Made by a program: the position numbers and the translations under genes
From: Leifsonia sp. Root227
GTDB lineage: Bacteria > Actinomycetota > Actinomycetes > Actinomycetales > Microbacteriaceae
Length of the DNA stretch: 64,000 bases
Reading direction: 5' to 3'
NCBI RefSeq assembly: GCF_001428745.1
Contig: NZ_LMIO01000003.1
Coordinates: forward strand, 868,001-932,000
Part shown: piece after piece, positions 10,820 to 23,144 of the stretch
Layout of the letters: each line of letters opens with the position of its first letter
Position numbering within the stretch: position 1 is the first letter of the stretch
The notes under the pieces: model-generated
What the model was told of the DNA's origin: nothing
Database searches by the model: none
What the model saw: the letters and a program-made list of their open reading frames with translations, nothing else

Positions 10820-10825
10820 CATACT
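10820..10825 (+). promoter_or_regulatory. Candidate -10 box (CATACT) for murC, with a possible short leader ORF
   Basis: CATACT fits the -10 pattern recognised elsewhere in the window (the same hexamer precedes yggT). A transcript starting about 7 nt later would begin near a GTG at 10831 (frame also open from ATG 10828). That frame encodes only 11-12 residues, and its TGA (10864-10866) overlaps the murC GTG in a GTGA tetranucleotide. No convincing -35 is seen. It is inferred as an internal promoter of the dcw cluster. Confidence 0.35.
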
Positions 10826-10862
10826 TGATGGTGCGATTCCGTCCCGACCGAAAGCAGTGCTC

Positions 10863-12272
10863 GTGATCAAACCCGACCTCACCATGACGCTCCCCGAGGA
10901 GCTCGGCGCCCTCCACTTCGTGGGCATCGGCGGCTCGGGCATGAGCGGCATCGCCCGCCTGTTCCTCGAGGCCGGGTACACGGTGACCGGTTCCGACGTG
11001 CGCGAGTCCGCCAACGTGCTCGCCCTGCGCGAGCTCGGCGCGACCATCGCCGTCGGCCACGCCGCCGAGAACGTGGGGGATGCGGACACGCTCGTCGTCA
11101 CCGGTGCGCTCTGGCAGGACAACCCGGAGTACCAGCTCGCGCTGGCGAAGGGCCTTCCCGTGCTGCACAGGTCGCAGGCGCTCGCCTGGCTGATCAGCAG
11201 GAAGCGTCTCGTCTCCGTCGCCGGTGCGCACGGCAAGACGACGTCGACAGGGATGGTCGTCACCGGCCTCCTCGGAATCGGGGAGGACCCGAGCTTCGTC
11301 AACGGCGGCGTCATCGAGTCGCTCGGCAAGAGCTCGCAGACCGGCACGGGGGAGCTGTTCGTCGTCGAGGCCGACGAGTCGGACGGCTCGTTCCTGCTCT
11401 ACGACACCGCTGTCGCCCTCATCACCAACGTCGACCCTGACCACCTCGACCACTACGGCTCGCTCGAAGCGTTCGAGGACGCGTTCGTCACCTTCGCTCG
11501 CGAGGCCAGCGAGTTCGTCGTCGTCTCCTCCGACGACGCCGGCGCGGTGCACGTCACAGGCAAGCTCCGCGCGGAGGCGCCGGACAAGCGCATCGTGACC
11601 TTCGGAGAGGCGGAGGACGCGCAGGTGCGTGTGCACTCCATCGTGACCGACGGTCCTGTGGCCTTCACGCTGTCATACGACGGCGCAGAGTACTCAGCCC
11701 AGCTCCGTGTGCCTGGCCGCCACAATGCGATCAACGCTGCCGGCGCGTTCGCCGTGCTCACCGGCCTCGGCTTCGATCCTGCCGCATCCCTGGCCGCCAT
11801 CGCCGAGTTCGGTGGAACGGAGCGCCGCTTCGAACTGCACGGCACGGTCGGCGGCGTCAGCGTCTACGACGACTACGCGCACCACCCGACCGAGGTGGCC
11901 GCCGCGCTCTCCGCAGCGCGCACGGTCGTCGGCAACGGCAGGATCATCGCCGTTCACCAGCCCCACCTCTACAGTCGCACGCGCCTGTTCGCGAAGGAGT
12001 TCGCCGAGACGCTGGAGACATACGCGGACGAGACCGTCGTGCTCGACGTGTACGGCGCACGCGAAGACCCGGAGCCAGGGGTGACCGGAGCACTGGTCGC
12101 GGACCGGTTCGCGCATCCGGAGCACGTCGCGTTCATCGCCGACTGGCAGGCCGCCGCCGATCACACGGCCGAGATCGCCCGCGACGGCGACTTCGTGATC
12201 ACGCTCGGCTGCGGTGACGTCTACCGCATCGTGCCGCAGCTGCTCGACTCGCTCCGCCGCGCGCGAGGATAG
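10863..12272 (+). CDS. murC: UDP-N-acetylmuramate--L-alanine ligase MurC
   Basis: MurC (about 469 residues) performs the first stem-peptide step, adding L-alanine to UDP-MurNAc. It has the family N-terminus [16 protein letters not shown], the P-loop AGAHGKTTS near residue 121 and the Mur ligase C-terminal signatures [11 protein letters not shown] and [13 protein letters not shown] [12 protein letters not shown]. The start is uncertain among GTG 10857, GTG 10863 and ATG 10884; 10863 is chosen because homologues begin shortly before the GIGGSGMSG loop and because it overlaps the TGA of a short upstream frame. It lies between murG and ftsQ, and no ddl gene is present in the cluster. Confidence 0.95.
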   Translation: MIKPDLTMTLPEELGALHFVGIGGSGMSGIARLFLEAGYTVTGSDVRESANVLALRELGATIAVGHAAENVGDADTLVVTGALWQDNPEYQLALAKGLPVLHRSQALAWLISRKRLVSVAGAHGKTTSTGMVVTGLLGIGEDPSFVNGGVIESLGKSSQTGTGELFVVEADESDGSFLLYDTAVALITNVDPDHLDHYGSLEAFEDAFVTFAREASEFVVVSSDDAGAVHVTGKLRAEAPDKRIVTFGEAEDAQVRVHSIVTDGPVAFTLSYDGAEYSAQLRVPGRHNAINAAGAFAVLTGLGFDPAASLAAIAEFGGTERRFELHGTVGGVSVYDDYAHHPTEVAAALSAARTVVGNGRIIAVHQPHLYSRTRLFAKEFAETLETYADETVVLDVYGAREDPEPGVTGALVADRFAHPEHVAFIADWQAAADHTAEIARDGDFVITLGCGDVYRIVPQLLDSLRRARG

Positions 12273-12282
12273 CCGTCCCGTC

Positions 12283-13320
12283 GTGAAGCGTCCCCAGGGT
12301 TTCGACCGGTCGGCCGGCAGCGCTCAGCCGCCGCAGCAGCAGCAGCAGACCGTCGCACCGCCGAGCCGCAGGGAGGCGACGACGGAGCCCATCCCGATCG
12401 TCAGGGCGAGCCGGGTGGATGCGGCGCCCCCGGCTGCTGCGCACGGTTCCGTCAGCGCTTCCGGCGGGGCGTCGGCGTCGACCTCGGCGTCCACGTCCGC
12501 TACGGCCGAGCGCAAGCCGGCCGAGCCGTACGACCACCTTCCGTCCAACCGGGAGATCAGCCGCGACCTGCGCAGGGCCAAGAAGGAGCGCGCCAAGGTC
12601 GAGCGCGGCGAGGTGCGTCGCTTCACCAAGCGCTCCCGGCGCAGGAAGATCGCCTGGTTCTCCGCGCTCGGCGTCGTGGTCGCGCTGGTCCTCGGCGTGA
12701 CGCTGACGGCGTTCTCCCCGCTGATGGCACTGCGCACCATCGACGTCACCGGCACTTCCCGCCTCGACGTCGCCGCGGTGAAGAAGGCGCTCTCCGATCA
12801 GCTCGGCCGGCCGCTTCCCCTGGTCGACCAGGGCGCGATCAGGGGCGACCTCGCCGCCTTCCCGCTGATCAGGAGCTACAGCGTCGAGAGCCACCCGCCG
12901 AACACCATCGTGGTGCGGATCGTGGAACGCCAGCCGATCGGCGTGCTGCAGAGCGGCTCGAGCTTCACCCTGGTGGATGCGGCGAAGGTCTCGATCGCGA
13001 CGGCCGACAAGCGGCAGGACGGCTACCCGCTGATCACCGCATCCGGTGCGGCGGCGGAGACGGACGCCAAGTCGGGATTCGCCGCTGCGGCGGAGGTGCT
13101 CGGCGCCCTCCCGGCCGACCTGCTCGCCCGCGTCGACACGATCTCGGCGACGACAGCGGACGACGTGAGCTTCACGCTCCGCGACAGCGGGGCGAAGGTG
13201 GTCTGGGGGAGCGCGGACGACTCGTCGCTGAAGGTCGCCGACCTGTCCGCTCTGCTGAAGAGCGCATCCACCGCCAGCGTCTTCGACGTCTCGTCGCCAC
13301 ACAGCGTGACGACGGGTTGA
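12283..13320 (+). CDS. ftsQ: Cell division protein FtsQ (POTRA domain)
   Basis: FtsQ is a bitopic divisome protein (345 residues) that links FtsL/FtsB with FtsI/FtsW. The first 120 or so residues are cytoplasmic, Pro/Gln/Ala/Ser-rich (with a run of glutamines near residue 20) and probably disordered. One membrane segment lies at about residues 123-147. It is followed by a POTRA domain ([20 protein letters not shown]) and an FtsQ/DivIB domain ([20 protein letters not shown]). GTG 12283 is chosen because it falls 10 bases after the murC stop; upstream sequence is murC coding. The long N-terminal extension is typical of actinobacterial FtsQ. Confidence 0.9.
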   Translation: MKRPQGFDRSAGSAQPPQQQQQTVAPPSRREATTEPIPIVRASRVDAAPPAAAHGSVSASGGASASTSASTSATAERKPAEPYDHLPSNREISRDLRRAKKERAKVERGEVRRFTKRSRRRKIAWFSALGVVVALVLGVTLTAFSPLMALRTIDVTGTSRLDVAAVKKALSDQLGRPLPLVDQGAIRGDLAAFPLIRSYSVESHPPNTIVVRIVERQPIGVLQSGSSFTLVDAAKVSIATADKRQDGYPLITASGAAAETDAKSGFAAAAEVLGALPADLLARVDTISATTADDVSFTLRDSGAKVVWGSADDSSLKVADLSALLKSASTASVFDVSSPHSVTTG

Positions 13321-13477
13321 CGAGGCAGAATGGCCGGGTTGGGCGCCGACTTTTCCGACACGCCCCGCGCGCTACGCCGGCAGAGGCCGTGCGCACCTAA
13401 CGTCGAATCAAGAATTGCATACTGAGCATAACTTTAAGCCTCGACTTGAGGTTGAAGGTTCCCAGTGGAGGCCGGAC
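13321..13477 (+). promoter_or_regulatory. ftsQ-ftsZ intergenic region with candidate ftsZ promoter and leader hairpin
   Basis: This 157-base gap is the longest non-coding stretch in the window. It contains a candidate -10 CATACT at 13418-13423, followed by GAGCATAAC. Just before the ftsZ Shine-Dalgarno is a short palindrome CCTCgacttGAGG at 13439-13451, which could fold in the mRNA leader. The sequence GACACGCC at 13360 resembles the loop core of the hairpin repeats described elsewhere but has no stem here. ftsZ commonly has its own promoters in this position; the exact one is not proven. Confidence 0.35.
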
Positions 13478-14653
13478 GTGACATCAAACCAGAACTACCT
13501 CGCCGTGATCAAAGTCGTCGGCATCGGCGGTGGCGGCGTCAATGCCGTCAACCGGATGATCGAACTCGGGCTTCGCGGCGTCGAGTTCATCGCCATCAAC
13601 ACGGATGCGCAAGCACTCCTGATGAGCGACGCCGACGTCAAGCTCGACGTCGGCCGTGAGATCACTCGCGGCCTCGGAGCGGGAGCAGACCCCGAGGTCG
13701 GTCGCCGCGCAGCGGAGGACCACGCGGAGGAGATCGAGGAAGCGCTCGCGGGCGCAGACATGGTCTTCGTCACCGCCGGCGAGGGCGGTGGAACGGGCAC
13801 GGGAGGCGCTCCGGTCGTCGCGCGCATCGCCAAGTCGATCGGCGCGCTCACCATCGGTGTCGTCACCAAGCCGTTCGGCTTCGAGGGCAAGCGCCGCTCC
13901 GAGCAGGCGGAAGCAGGTGTGCAGCGCCTGAAGGAAGAGGTCGACACCCTCATCGTGGTGCCGAACGACAGGCTGCTGGAGATCAGCGACCGCGGCATCA
14001 GCATGCTGGAGGCGTTCTCCACCGCCGACCAGGTGCTCCTCGCGGGTGTCCAGGGCATCACCGACCTCATCACCACCCCCGGCCTCATCAACCTCGACTT
14101 CGCCGACGTCAAGTCGGTCATGCAGGGTGCAGGGTCCGCCCTGATGGGCATCGGCTCCTCCCGCGGAGCGGACCGTGCCATCAAGGCGGCAGAGCTCGCC
14201 GTCGCGTCCCCGCTGCTCGAGGCGAGCATCGACGGAGCGCACGGCGTGCTGCTGTCCATCCAGGGCGGGTCGAACCTCGGCATCTTCGAGATCAACGACG
14301 CCGCGCGCCTGGTGCAGGAGGCCGTGCACCCGGAGGCCAACATCATCTTCGGCGCCGTCATCGACGACACCCTGGGCGACGAGGTGCGCGTGACGGTCAT
14401 CGCTGCCGGGTTCGACGGCGGAGAGCCCAACGCCGTCAAGGCACAGCTCGCCGAGGCGCGCCGCACCACCTTCGTCGAGGCCGGTGACGACGACGGGCTG
14501 GCGAGCACCGCAGCGCTCGACGCCGAAGACATCCCGTCGCCGTCCACGGACGCCTGGTCGGCGGGGGAGAGCCCCGTGTCAGAAGCCGCGCCCAAGGACC
14601 CTGCCTTCGACGATGAGAATGACGACCTCGACATCCCCGACTTCCTCAAGTAG
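13478..14653 (+). CDS. ftsZ: Cell division GTPase FtsZ
   Basis: FtsZ (391 residues) polymerises into the Z-ring. The GTP-binding N-terminus [17 protein letters not shown], the tubulin signature [10 protein letters not shown] near residue 105 and the T7/synergy loop region ([11 protein letters not shown]) are intact. The C-terminus carries a short linker and the conserved binding peptide [10 protein letters not shown], which contacts SepF and other partners. I choose GTG 13478 with GGAGG at 13467-13471; an in-frame start at 13415 would add a non-conserved N-terminus. The downstream yggS start lies inside the 3' end. Confidence 0.97.
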   Translation: MTSNQNYLAVIKVVGIGGGGVNAVNRMIELGLRGVEFIAINTDAQALLMSDADVKLDVGREITRGLGAGADPEVGRRAAEDHAEEIEEALAGADMVFVTAGEGGGTGTGGAPVVARIAKSIGALTIGVVTKPFGFEGKRRSEQAEAGVQRLKEEVDTLIVVPNDRLLEISDRGISMLEAFSTADQVLLAGVQGITDLITTPGLINLDFADVKSVMQGAGSALMGIGSSRGADRAIKAAELAVASPLLEASIDGAHGVLLSIQGGSNLGIFEINDAARLVQEAVHPEANIIFGAVIDDTLGDEVRVTVIAAGFDGGEPNAVKAQLAEARRTTFVEAGDDDGLASTAALDAEDIPSPSTDAWSAGESPVSEAAPKDPAFDDENDDLDIPDFLK

Positions 14654-15320
14654 TCCGCTCGCGGAGCGGCTCGGCGCCGTGCGGGCCGGCATCGCCGATG
14701 CCGCCCGCGCCGCCGGGCGTTCGCCGGAGGAGCTGACGACCATCGTCGTCACCAAGTTCCATCCTGCGTCGCTCGTGCGCGAGCTGGCGTCGCTCGGCGT
14801 CGCCGACGTGGGGGAGAACCGCCACCAGGAGGCGCAGGCCAAGGCGGCGGAACTCTCCGATCTCGACCTGCGCTGGCACTTCGTCGGGCAGCTCCAGAGC
14901 AAGAAGGCGAGGCAGGCGCGCGCGTACGCGTCCGTCATCCACTCCGTCGACCGCGTGTCACTGGTGGATGCGCTCCGCTCGGATGAGTGGGACATCGACT
15001 GCTTCGTGCAGCTCAACCTCACAGACGACCCTGCCCGTGGCGGCGTCGCCGACCGCGACCTCGAACCGCTCGTCGATCACATCGTCGACACGCCAGGCCT
15101 TCGACTGCTCGGCGTGATGGCGGTCGCGCCGATCGGCGATGAGCCCCGCCGCGCCTTCGAGCGCGTCAGGCTCGCGAGCGAGCGCGTCCGCCGCATCGCC
15201 CCGGACGCCACGCGCATCTCCGCAGGCATGTCCCAGGACTACGCAGACGCCATCGCCGAGGGAGCGACACACCTTCGCATTGGCACGGCCATTACCGGGA
15301 ATCGACCGCAGCCCGGTTAA
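14613..15320 (+). CDS. yggS: YggS/PROSC-family pyridoxal phosphate homeostasis protein
   Basis: This is a 235-residue single-domain PLP-binding protein of the alanine racemase-like barrel fold, thought to buffer free PLP rather than act as a racemase. The PLP lysine is in VVTKFHP (about K48), followed by GENRHQEA and [10 protein letters not shown], all family hallmarks. The C-terminus has the [25 protein letters not shown] block. The start could be ATG 14613 or ATG 14619; both overlap the ftsZ 3' end by about 35-41 bases. In mycobacteria a YfiH-type gene sits between ftsZ and yggS; it is missing here. Confidence 0.92.
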   Translation: MRMTTSTSPTSSSSPLAERLGAVRAGIADAARAAGRSPEELTTIVVTKFHPASLVRELASLGVADVGENRHQEAQAKAAELSDLDLRWHFVGQLQSKKARQARAYASVIHSVDRVSLVDALRSDEWDIDCFVQLNLTDDPARGGVADRDLEPLVDHIVDTPGLRLLGVMAVAPIGDEPRRAFERVRLASERVRRIAPDATRISAGMSQDYADAIAEGATHLRIGTAITGNRPQPG

Positions 15321-15381
15321 TCTCGAAGAGAAGGTTCGTCGTGCGTGGAAAGCGACGGCGCACAGGTACACGGAGGATCGC

Positions 15382-15894
15382 ATGTCCAACCCGCTGAAGA
15401 AGACGATGGTCTACCTCGGCCTCGCCGACGAAGAGCTCGAGTACGACGAGCAGGCTCAGGAGCAGCCGCAGCGTCAGCAGGCGCCGCAGCAGCACCAGGC
15501 GCCCGTCGCACCCGTCCCCCATCCAGCACCGGTCGCCCCCGTGGCCGGTCGCGCCCCGGTGACCCCGCTGCGCAAATCGTCCACCGCACGGAATGTTTCG
15601 GTACAGGAAATGAACGAGATCCTCACGGTCCACCCCCGCCAGTACCGCGACGCCCAGGCGATCGCCGAGTCCTTCCGCGAAGGCATTCCGGTGATCATCA
15701 ACCTGTCGCAGATGAGCGAAGGGGACGCCCGTCGCCTGATCGACTTCGCCAGCGGCCTCTCGCAGGGTCTGTACGGCAAGATCGAGCGCGTCACGCCGAA
15801 GGTCTTCCTGCTCTCCCCGTCGCACGTCGTCGTCTCCGGCGAGCACGGCGGCCAGGACGCAGAGGTCGACGCGTCCTTCTTCGCCCAGGGCTGA
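15382..15894 (+). CDS. sepF: Cell division protein SepF
   Basis: SepF (170 residues) tethers FtsZ to the membrane and is essential in actinobacteria that lack FtsA/ZipA. The N-terminal amphipathic segment [18 protein letters not shown] is followed by a Gln/Pro/Ala-rich linker (residues about 28-65). The SepF core domain lies at about residues 70-155 ([42 protein letters not shown]). The ATG at 15382 has GGAGG at 15372-15376. It directly follows yggS in the standard actinobacterial order. Confidence 0.95.
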   Translation: MSNPLKKTMVYLGLADEELEYDEQAQEQPQRQQAPQQHQAPVAPVPHPAPVAPVAGRAPVTPLRKSSTARNVSVQEMNEILTVHPRQYRDAQAIAESFREGIPVIINLSQMSEGDARRLIDFASGLSQGLYGKIERVTPKVFLLSPSHVVVSGEHGGQDAEVDASFFAQG

Positions 15895-15900
15895 CCCCAC

Positions 15901-15966
15901 TTCGCCACGGGCGAAATCACCGACACTCCGAGAGCGCGCCGTTCCCAGCTTGGGCGGCGCGCTTTC
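15901..15966 (+). terminator. Tandem hairpins after sepF (possible partial terminator)
   Basis: Immediately after the sepF stop is TTCGCCacgGGCGAA (15901-15915). A much stronger hairpin follows at 15930-15966, with arms GAGAGCGCGCCG and CGGCGCGCTTTC and an inner CCCAgctTGGG. There is no long T tract. The second hairpin covers a TTG (15950) that could otherwise be read as the yggT start, and it ends just before the yggT -10 box. It may reduce read-through from sepF. Confidence 0.45.
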
Positions 15967-15969
15967 GAC

Positions 15970-15975
15970 CATACT
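15970..15975 (+). promoter_or_regulatory. Candidate -10 box (CATACT) for yggT
   Basis: CATACT is separated by 7 nt from the GTG at 15983, the spacing expected if transcription starts at or next to the start codon. No -35 is evident. Confidence 0.4.
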
Positions 15976-15982
15976 GAGACTC

Positions 15983-16279
15983 GTGTTCGTCCTCTCCATC
16001 GTCGCCACTGTGGCGTACTACCTCCTCCTGATCTATTTCTTTGTGCTCTGGGCGCGCTTCGTGCTCGACCTGGTCCGCACCTTCAGCAGGGGATGGCGGC
16101 CTCGCGGCTTCGGCCTGGTGCTCGCGGAATCCGCGTACGTGGTGACCGATCCGCCGATCAAGTTCTTCCGCAGGATCATCCCTCCGCTGTCGATGGGCCC
16201 GATCGCCATCGATTTCGGCTGGAGCCTCACGATGCTGGTCGTCATCATCGGCCTGTACGTGACACTCGGTCTTACCTGA
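15983..16279 (+). CDS. yggT: YggT-family small membrane protein
   Basis: This is a 98-residue integral membrane protein with two hydrophobic stretches (about residues 1-24 and 74-95). Between them is a conserved loop RGFGLVLAESAYVVTDPPIKFFRRIIPPL typical of the YggT family (split here across the Pro-rich centre). Its role is not established; the gene travels with sepF and divIVA and has been linked to envelope or osmotic functions. GTG 15983 gives the usual family length; TTG 15950 would start inside a strong hairpin. Homologues sit between sepF and wag31 in other actinobacteria. Confidence 0.85.
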   Translation: MFVLSIVATVAYYLLLIYFFVLWARFVLDLVRTFSRGWRPRGFGLVLAESAYVVTDPPIKFFRRIIPPLSMGPIAIDFGWSLTMLVVIIGLYVTLGLT

Positions 16280-16374
16280 GAGTCGATCCGCGGCCAGGCG
16301 CGGCTCGGGATGTAGTGTTGACGAGCCGACGCCGGATGAGTGCGGGCGGAGTGCGCACCCCCAGCGCACTTTGC

Positions 16375-16380
16375 TAGCGT
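16375..16380 (+). promoter_or_regulatory. Candidate -10 box (TAGCGT) for divIVA
   Basis: The 150-base gap between yggT and divIVA holds TAGCGT at 16375-16380, which predicts a start near 16387 and a leader of about 43 nt with the ribosome site AAGGTGG at 16418-16424. A TTGACG at 16318-16323 is too far away to pair with it. Confidence 0.3.
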
Positions 16381-16429
16381 TGGCTGAACGCATTTTTTGT
16401 TCGTACCCCAAGATCTAAGGTGGCTTGCC

Positions 16430-17308
16430 ATGGCGCTGACTCCGGAAGATGTAGTCAACAAGCGGTTCCAACCGACGAAGTTCCGTGAGGGCTATGACCA
16501 GGACGAGGTCGATGACTTCCTCGACGAGGTCGTCGTCGAGCTGCGTCGTCTGAACCAGGAGAACGAGGAACTCAAGCAGCGCCTCGTGGCGAGCGACTCC
16601 CGCATCGCCGAACTGCAGCGCAGTGGAGGCCAGGGCGGCGCAGCCCCCGCCCCCGTCGCTGCGGCCCCAGCGGCCGACAACGGCGAGGTCACCCGCCTGC
16701 AGCAGGAGAACGAGGAGCTCAAGCAGCGCCTCGCCGCCGCTCAGCAGGCAGCGCAGGCCGCCCCTGCCCAGGCAGCGGCTCCTGTCGCGGCAGCGGCAGC
16801 CGGCGCAGCCACGGCCGCGTACACGGCTCCTGACGCGAGCGCATCCGACCCCAACAGCACAAACAACCTCCTGCAGCTGGCCCGCCGCCTGCACGAGGAG
16901 CACGTGCGAGAGGGCATCGAGAAGCGCGACGCTCTCATCGCCGAGGGACACGCCACCGCGGCACGCATCGTCGCAGAGGCCGAGTCGAAGCAGCGCGCTC
17001 AGATCAGCGCCCTCGACCAGGAGCGCACGTCGCTGGAGAGCCGCATCGACGGCCTCCGCTCGTTCGAGCGCGAGTACCGCGAGAAGCTGAAGGGCTACAT
17101 CGAGGGCCAGCTCCGCGACCTCGAGAGCTCGTCGGTCTCCGGCTCCGGCACCGGCAGCTACGCCGCGCAGCGCTCCACGCAGGACGCGACGGGCAACGTC
17201 AACTCCGGGGCGGTCCCCACCCCGGTGTCCGCCAGCGCAGGCGACAACGCCGCCAACGGCCAGGACCAGGGCCAGCAGCCCCCGGTCTTCCCCGGCTTTG
17301 GAGGCTAG
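16430..17308 (+). CDS. divIVA: DivIVA/Wag31 polar growth protein
   Basis: DivIVA (292 residues) forms coiled-coil assemblies at negatively curved membrane and directs polar wall growth in actinobacteria. The N-terminal domain is canonical (MALTPEDVVNKRFQPTKFREGYDQDEVDDF), with a coiled coil at about residues 30-65. A Gln/Ala-rich variable linker spans about 66-140. A second long coiled coil (about 150-230) is followed by a Ser/Gly/Gln-rich tail. The motif NEELKQRL occurs twice, suggesting an internal duplication of the first coiled coil. ATG 16430 is clear. The TAG stop overlaps the proposed lspA TTG start. Confidence 0.95.
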   Translation: MALTPEDVVNKRFQPTKFREGYDQDEVDDFLDEVVVELRRLNQENEELKQRLVASDSRIAELQRSGGQGGAAPAPVAAAPAADNGEVTRLQQENEELKQRLAAAQQAAQAAPAQAAAPVAAAAAGAATAAYTAPDASASDPNSTNNLLQLARRLHEEHVREGIEKRDALIAEGHATAARIVAEAESKQRAQISALDQERTSLESRIDGLRSFEREYREKLKGYIEGQLRDLESSSVSGSGTGSYAAQRSTQDATGNVNSGAVPTPVSASAGDNAANGQDQGQQPPVFPGFGG

Positions 17309-17945
17309 TACCTCCCGCGCCAAGGTCAGCATCCGGGCCTTGGTGATCCTCGGTGCGGTCGCGCTCGTCGTGTACCTCATCGACCAGATCGCCAAGGTCC
17401 TGGTGGTGCAGAACCTGTACGAGGGACAGCGGGTCGAGGTCCTCGGCCAGCTCCTGCAGTTCAACTTCGTCAAGAACGCGGGCGCCGCGTTCTCGATCGG
17501 GAGCGGCTCCACCTGGATCTTCTCGATCGTGGGGGTCGGCGTCCTCGGCTTCGTGATCTGGTACGCCCCGCGCATCCGGTCTGCTGCCTGGGCCGTCCTC
17601 TTCGGGCTGCTGCTCGGCGGCCTGCTCGGCAATCTGACCGACAGGCTGTTCCGGGAGCCGGGCTTCGGCGTCGGCCACGTGGTCGACTTCCTGCAGATAC
17701 CGCTCCTTCCCGCCATCTTCAACCTGGCCGATGTGGCCATCGTGTCGAGCATGGTGCTGTTCCTCATCCTCACGATCCGCGGCATCGGCCTCGACGGCAA
17801 GCGCACGGACGACGAGGACGAGGCGGAGGCCGAGGCGGTCGCCGCCGAGGCCGAGCCAGACCCCCACAACCTGCCGCACGAGCATGGCGAGCAGCAGGAC
17901 GACGCGCAGGCGCGCGCCGAGCAGCACGACAAGCCAAGCACCTAG
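17298..17945 (+). CDS. lspA: Lipoprotein signal peptidase LspA (signal peptidase II)
   Basis: LspA is a four-helix membrane aspartyl protease that removes signal peptides from diacylated prolipoproteins; CtaC in this window is a likely substrate. The active-site aspartates are visible in NLTDRLF and FNLADVAIV, and the [14 protein letters not shown] motif is conserved. The start appears to be TTG 17298, overlapping the divIVA stop. At 215 residues it is longer than typical LspA (about 160-170). The extra part is an acidic, then Gln/His-rich tail from about residue 168 onward ([18 protein letters not shown]). Confidence 0.93.
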   Translation: MEASTSRAKVSIRALVILGAVALVVYLIDQIAKVLVVQNLYEGQRVEVLGQLLQFNFVKNAGAAFSIGSGSTWIFSIVGVGVLGFVIWYAPRIRSAAWAVLFGLLLGGLLGNLTDRLFREPGFGVGHVVDFLQIPLLPAIFNLADVAIVSSMVLFLILTIRGIGLDGKRTDDEDEAEAEAVAAEAEPDPHNLPHEHGEQQDDAQARAEQHDKPST

Positions 17946-17947
17946 TC

Positions 17948-18868
17948 ATGGAATCCCGGAGCTTCCCCATCCCTGACGGCCTCGAAGGCAGCAGGGTGGA
18001 TGCGGGCCTCGCCAAACTCCTCGGCTTCTCGCGCAGCTTCGCCGCCGAGATCGCCGAGGCGGGTGGGGTGACCGTCGACGGGCGTGACGTCGGCAAGTCC
18101 GACAGGCTCTCGGCGGGAAGCTGGCTCGAGGTGAGCTGGCAGCCGAAGACCGAGGTGCAGATCGTGCCGATCGCCGTGCCGGAGCTGACGATCGTGCACG
18201 ACGACGACGACATCGTCGTGATCGACAAGCCGGTGGGCGTTGCCGCGCATCCCGCAGCCGGCTGGGAGGGTCCGACGGTCCTCGGCGCCCTCGCCGCGGC
18301 CGGCTTCCGCATCTCCACCTCCGGTGCCGCGGAGCGCGCGGGCATCGTCCACCGGCTCGACGCAGGCACCAGCGGCCTGATGGTGGTCGCGAAATCAGAG
18401 CGCGCGTACACCCACCTCAAGCGGGCGTTCCACGACCGCACGGTCGAGAAGATCTACCACGCGGTCGTCCAGGGTCACCCAGACCCCCTCGTCGGCACGG
18501 TGGACGCGCCGATCGGCCGCCACCCGAAGTCCGACTGGAAGTTCGCGGTCGTCGCAGGCGGCAAGCCCTCCGTGACGCACTACGAGACCATCGAGGCGTT
18601 CCCGGCCGCCAGCCTGCTCGAGGTTCACCTGGAGACCGGGCGCACCCACCAGATCCGCGTGCACATGGCTGCGCAGCGGCACCCGTGCGTGGGAGACGCG
18701 ATGTACGGAGCGGACCCCACGCTGTCGGCCAGGCTCGGCCTCACCAGGCAGTGGCTGCACGCCGTGCAGCTCGCGTTCGAGCATCCCGGATCGGGCGAGT
18801 GGGTGACCTTCACCACGACATACCCGGAGGATCTGCAACACGCTCTCGACGTGCTCCGTGCGTCGTAG
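17948..18868 (+). CDS. rluD: RluD-family pseudouridine synthase
   Basis: This 306-residue RsuA/RluA-family enzyme isomerises uridine to pseudouridine in RNA, probably in 23S rRNA helix 69 if it is a true RluD. It has an N-terminal S4 RNA-binding domain ([20 protein letters not shown]) and a catalytic domain with the signature [15 protein letters not shown], whose D138 is the nucleophile. The conserved [13 protein letters not shown] block follows. It starts 2 bases after the lspA stop, and lspA-rluD is a common pair. The exact target uridine cannot be read from sequence. Confidence 0.9.
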   Translation: MESRSFPIPDGLEGSRVDAGLAKLLGFSRSFAAEIAEAGGVTVDGRDVGKSDRLSAGSWLEVSWQPKTEVQIVPIAVPELTIVHDDDDIVVIDKPVGVAAHPAAGWEGPTVLGALAAAGFRISTSGAAERAGIVHRLDAGTSGLMVVAKSERAYTHLKRAFHDRTVEKIYHAVVQGHPDPLVGTVDAPIGRHPKSDWKFAVVAGGKPSVTHYETIEAFPAASLLEVHLETGRTHQIRVHMAAQRHPCVGDAMYGADPTLSARLGLTRQWLHAVQLAFEHPGSGEWVTFTTTYPEDLQHALDVLRAS

Positions 18869-18876
18869 GCACGACG

Positions 18877-18882
18877 TAGTCT
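18877..18882 (+). promoter_or_regulatory. Candidate -10 box (TAGTCT) for dnaE
   Basis: TAGTCT in the 42-base rluD-dnaE gap predicts a start near 18889, upstream of the Shine-Dalgarno GGAG at 18902-18905 and GTG 18911. The same hexamer precedes hisD, the NCS1 permease gene and glnA. Confidence 0.42.
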
Positions 18883-18910
18883 TAAGCCCTCACCTCGACC
18901 CGGAGCAATA

Positions 18911-22429
<3,519 letters not shown>

Positions 22430-22440
22430 CCACATCATCC

Positions 22441-22494
22441 AGCCGGGACTTGTGCACGCGACACGCCGTGGTCAGGCGTGCACGAGTCCCGGCT
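22441..22494. repeat. Hairpin repeat A between convergent dnaE and flavin reductase
   Basis: Arms 22441-22459 and 22476-22494 are 19 bases long and pair completely except for one G-T. The 16-base loop contains GACACGCCGTGG. It lies between the stop codons of two convergent genes and would act on both strands. Its loop core CGACACGC and its flank CTCGAT recur in two other hairpins (42191-42248 and 44776-44843). It is a probable bidirectional terminator or REP-like element. Confidence 0.8.
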
Positions 22495-22506
22495 CGATGG
22501 TGTGGG

Positions 22507-23082
22507 TCAGGCGGGGTCGCCGGGGGTGAGGTAGCGGCGCTCGTGGTACAAGAGTGCGGCGTCGTCGTCGCCGACCTCGCCGTCCTCGATCTGGACGACC
22601 ACGACCGCGTTGTTGTGCACGGAGACCCGCTCCACGATGCGGCCGACCATCCAGCTGGTCACGTCCTTGATGACGGGGAGGCCGTGCGGCCCTGGATACC
22701 AGTGGTCTCCGTCGAAGCGCAGCGCGTTGTCGCCCGCCAGCTTCTCTGCGACGGCGCGATTGCGAACGCCGAGCATGTGGATGACCACGCGGTCGGTCTC
22801 GGAGATGGCCGGCCAGCTCGACGCGGAGCGGGCGATGTTGAATGTCGCCAGCGGGGGCACGGCGGCCAGCGAGGCGAGCGAGGTCGCGGTGAAGCCGACC
22901 GGCGTGCCGTCGGGGGAGAGCGCCGTGATGATGGCGACCCCTGCCGCATGACGCCGGAACGACTGGCGGAAGGCGGTCAGGTCCGGTGTTACGTCCGGCT
23001 CGACGCGGTCGGCGGGCAGCTGTGGCCGGCCCTGGGCGTTGTCCGAGCTCTGCGGGTTCTGGGGTGCGGGCGAACTATTCAT
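22507..23082 (-). CDS. Flavin reductase-like FMN-binding protein
   Basis: This 191-residue protein is of the flavin reductase/HpaC-like split-barrel family, which reduces FMN or FAD with NAD(P)H, often for a partner monooxygenase. The family pattern is clear: FRRHAAGVAIITALSPDGTPVGFTATSLASLAAVPPLATFNIA, then HMLGVRNRAVAEKLAGD. The first 35 residues are a non-conserved polar tail. No monooxygenase neighbour is present, so the partner is unknown. A 10-bp palindrome CATACGTATG (23080-23089) spans its start codon and could be an operator. The gene is convergent with dnaE and divergent from hisD. Confidence 0.85.
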   Translation of the reverse strand: MNSSPAPQNPQSSDNAQGRPQLPADRVEPDVTPDLTAFRQSFRRHAAGVAIITALSPDGTPVGFTATSLASLAAVPPLATFNIARSASSWPAISETDRVVIHMLGVRNRAVAEKLAGDNALRFDGDHWYPGPHGLPVIKDVTSWMVGRIVERVSVHNNAVVVVQIEDGEVGDDDAALLYHERRYLTPGDPA

Positions 23083-23129
23083 ACGTATGCATCAGCGCGG
23101 TCGGGCTCCTGGGTATTCCGGGTTGCGGA

Positions 23130-23135
23130 TAGTCT
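23130..23135 (+). promoter_or_regulatory. Candidate -10 box (TAGTCT) for hisD
   Basis: TAGTCT ends 9 nt before ATG 23145 (12 nt before an in-frame ATG 23148), which predicts a leader of only a few bases and no Shine-Dalgarno. Confidence 0.45.
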
Positions 23136-23144
23136 TGTCTGGTC

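Noticed and set aside
12325..12350. CAG repeat tract in ftsQ as a possible phase-variable microsatellite
   Set aside because: Only about four or five in-frame CAG triplets are present, so length changes would not shift the frame; it simply encodes a glutamine run in a disordered region.
13357..13370. CCGACACGCCCCG in the ftsQ-ftsZ gap as a fourth member of the hairpin repeat family
   Set aside because: It matches the loop core but has no flanking inverted arms and is not between convergent genes.
13415..13477. N-terminal extension of FtsZ from 13415
   Set aside because: The added 21 residues are not FtsZ-like and a GGAGG site is correctly placed before GTG 13478.
15950..15952. TTG 15950 as the yggT start
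   Set aside because: It falls inside a strong hairpin and upstream of a -10 box; GTG 15983 gives the usual family length.
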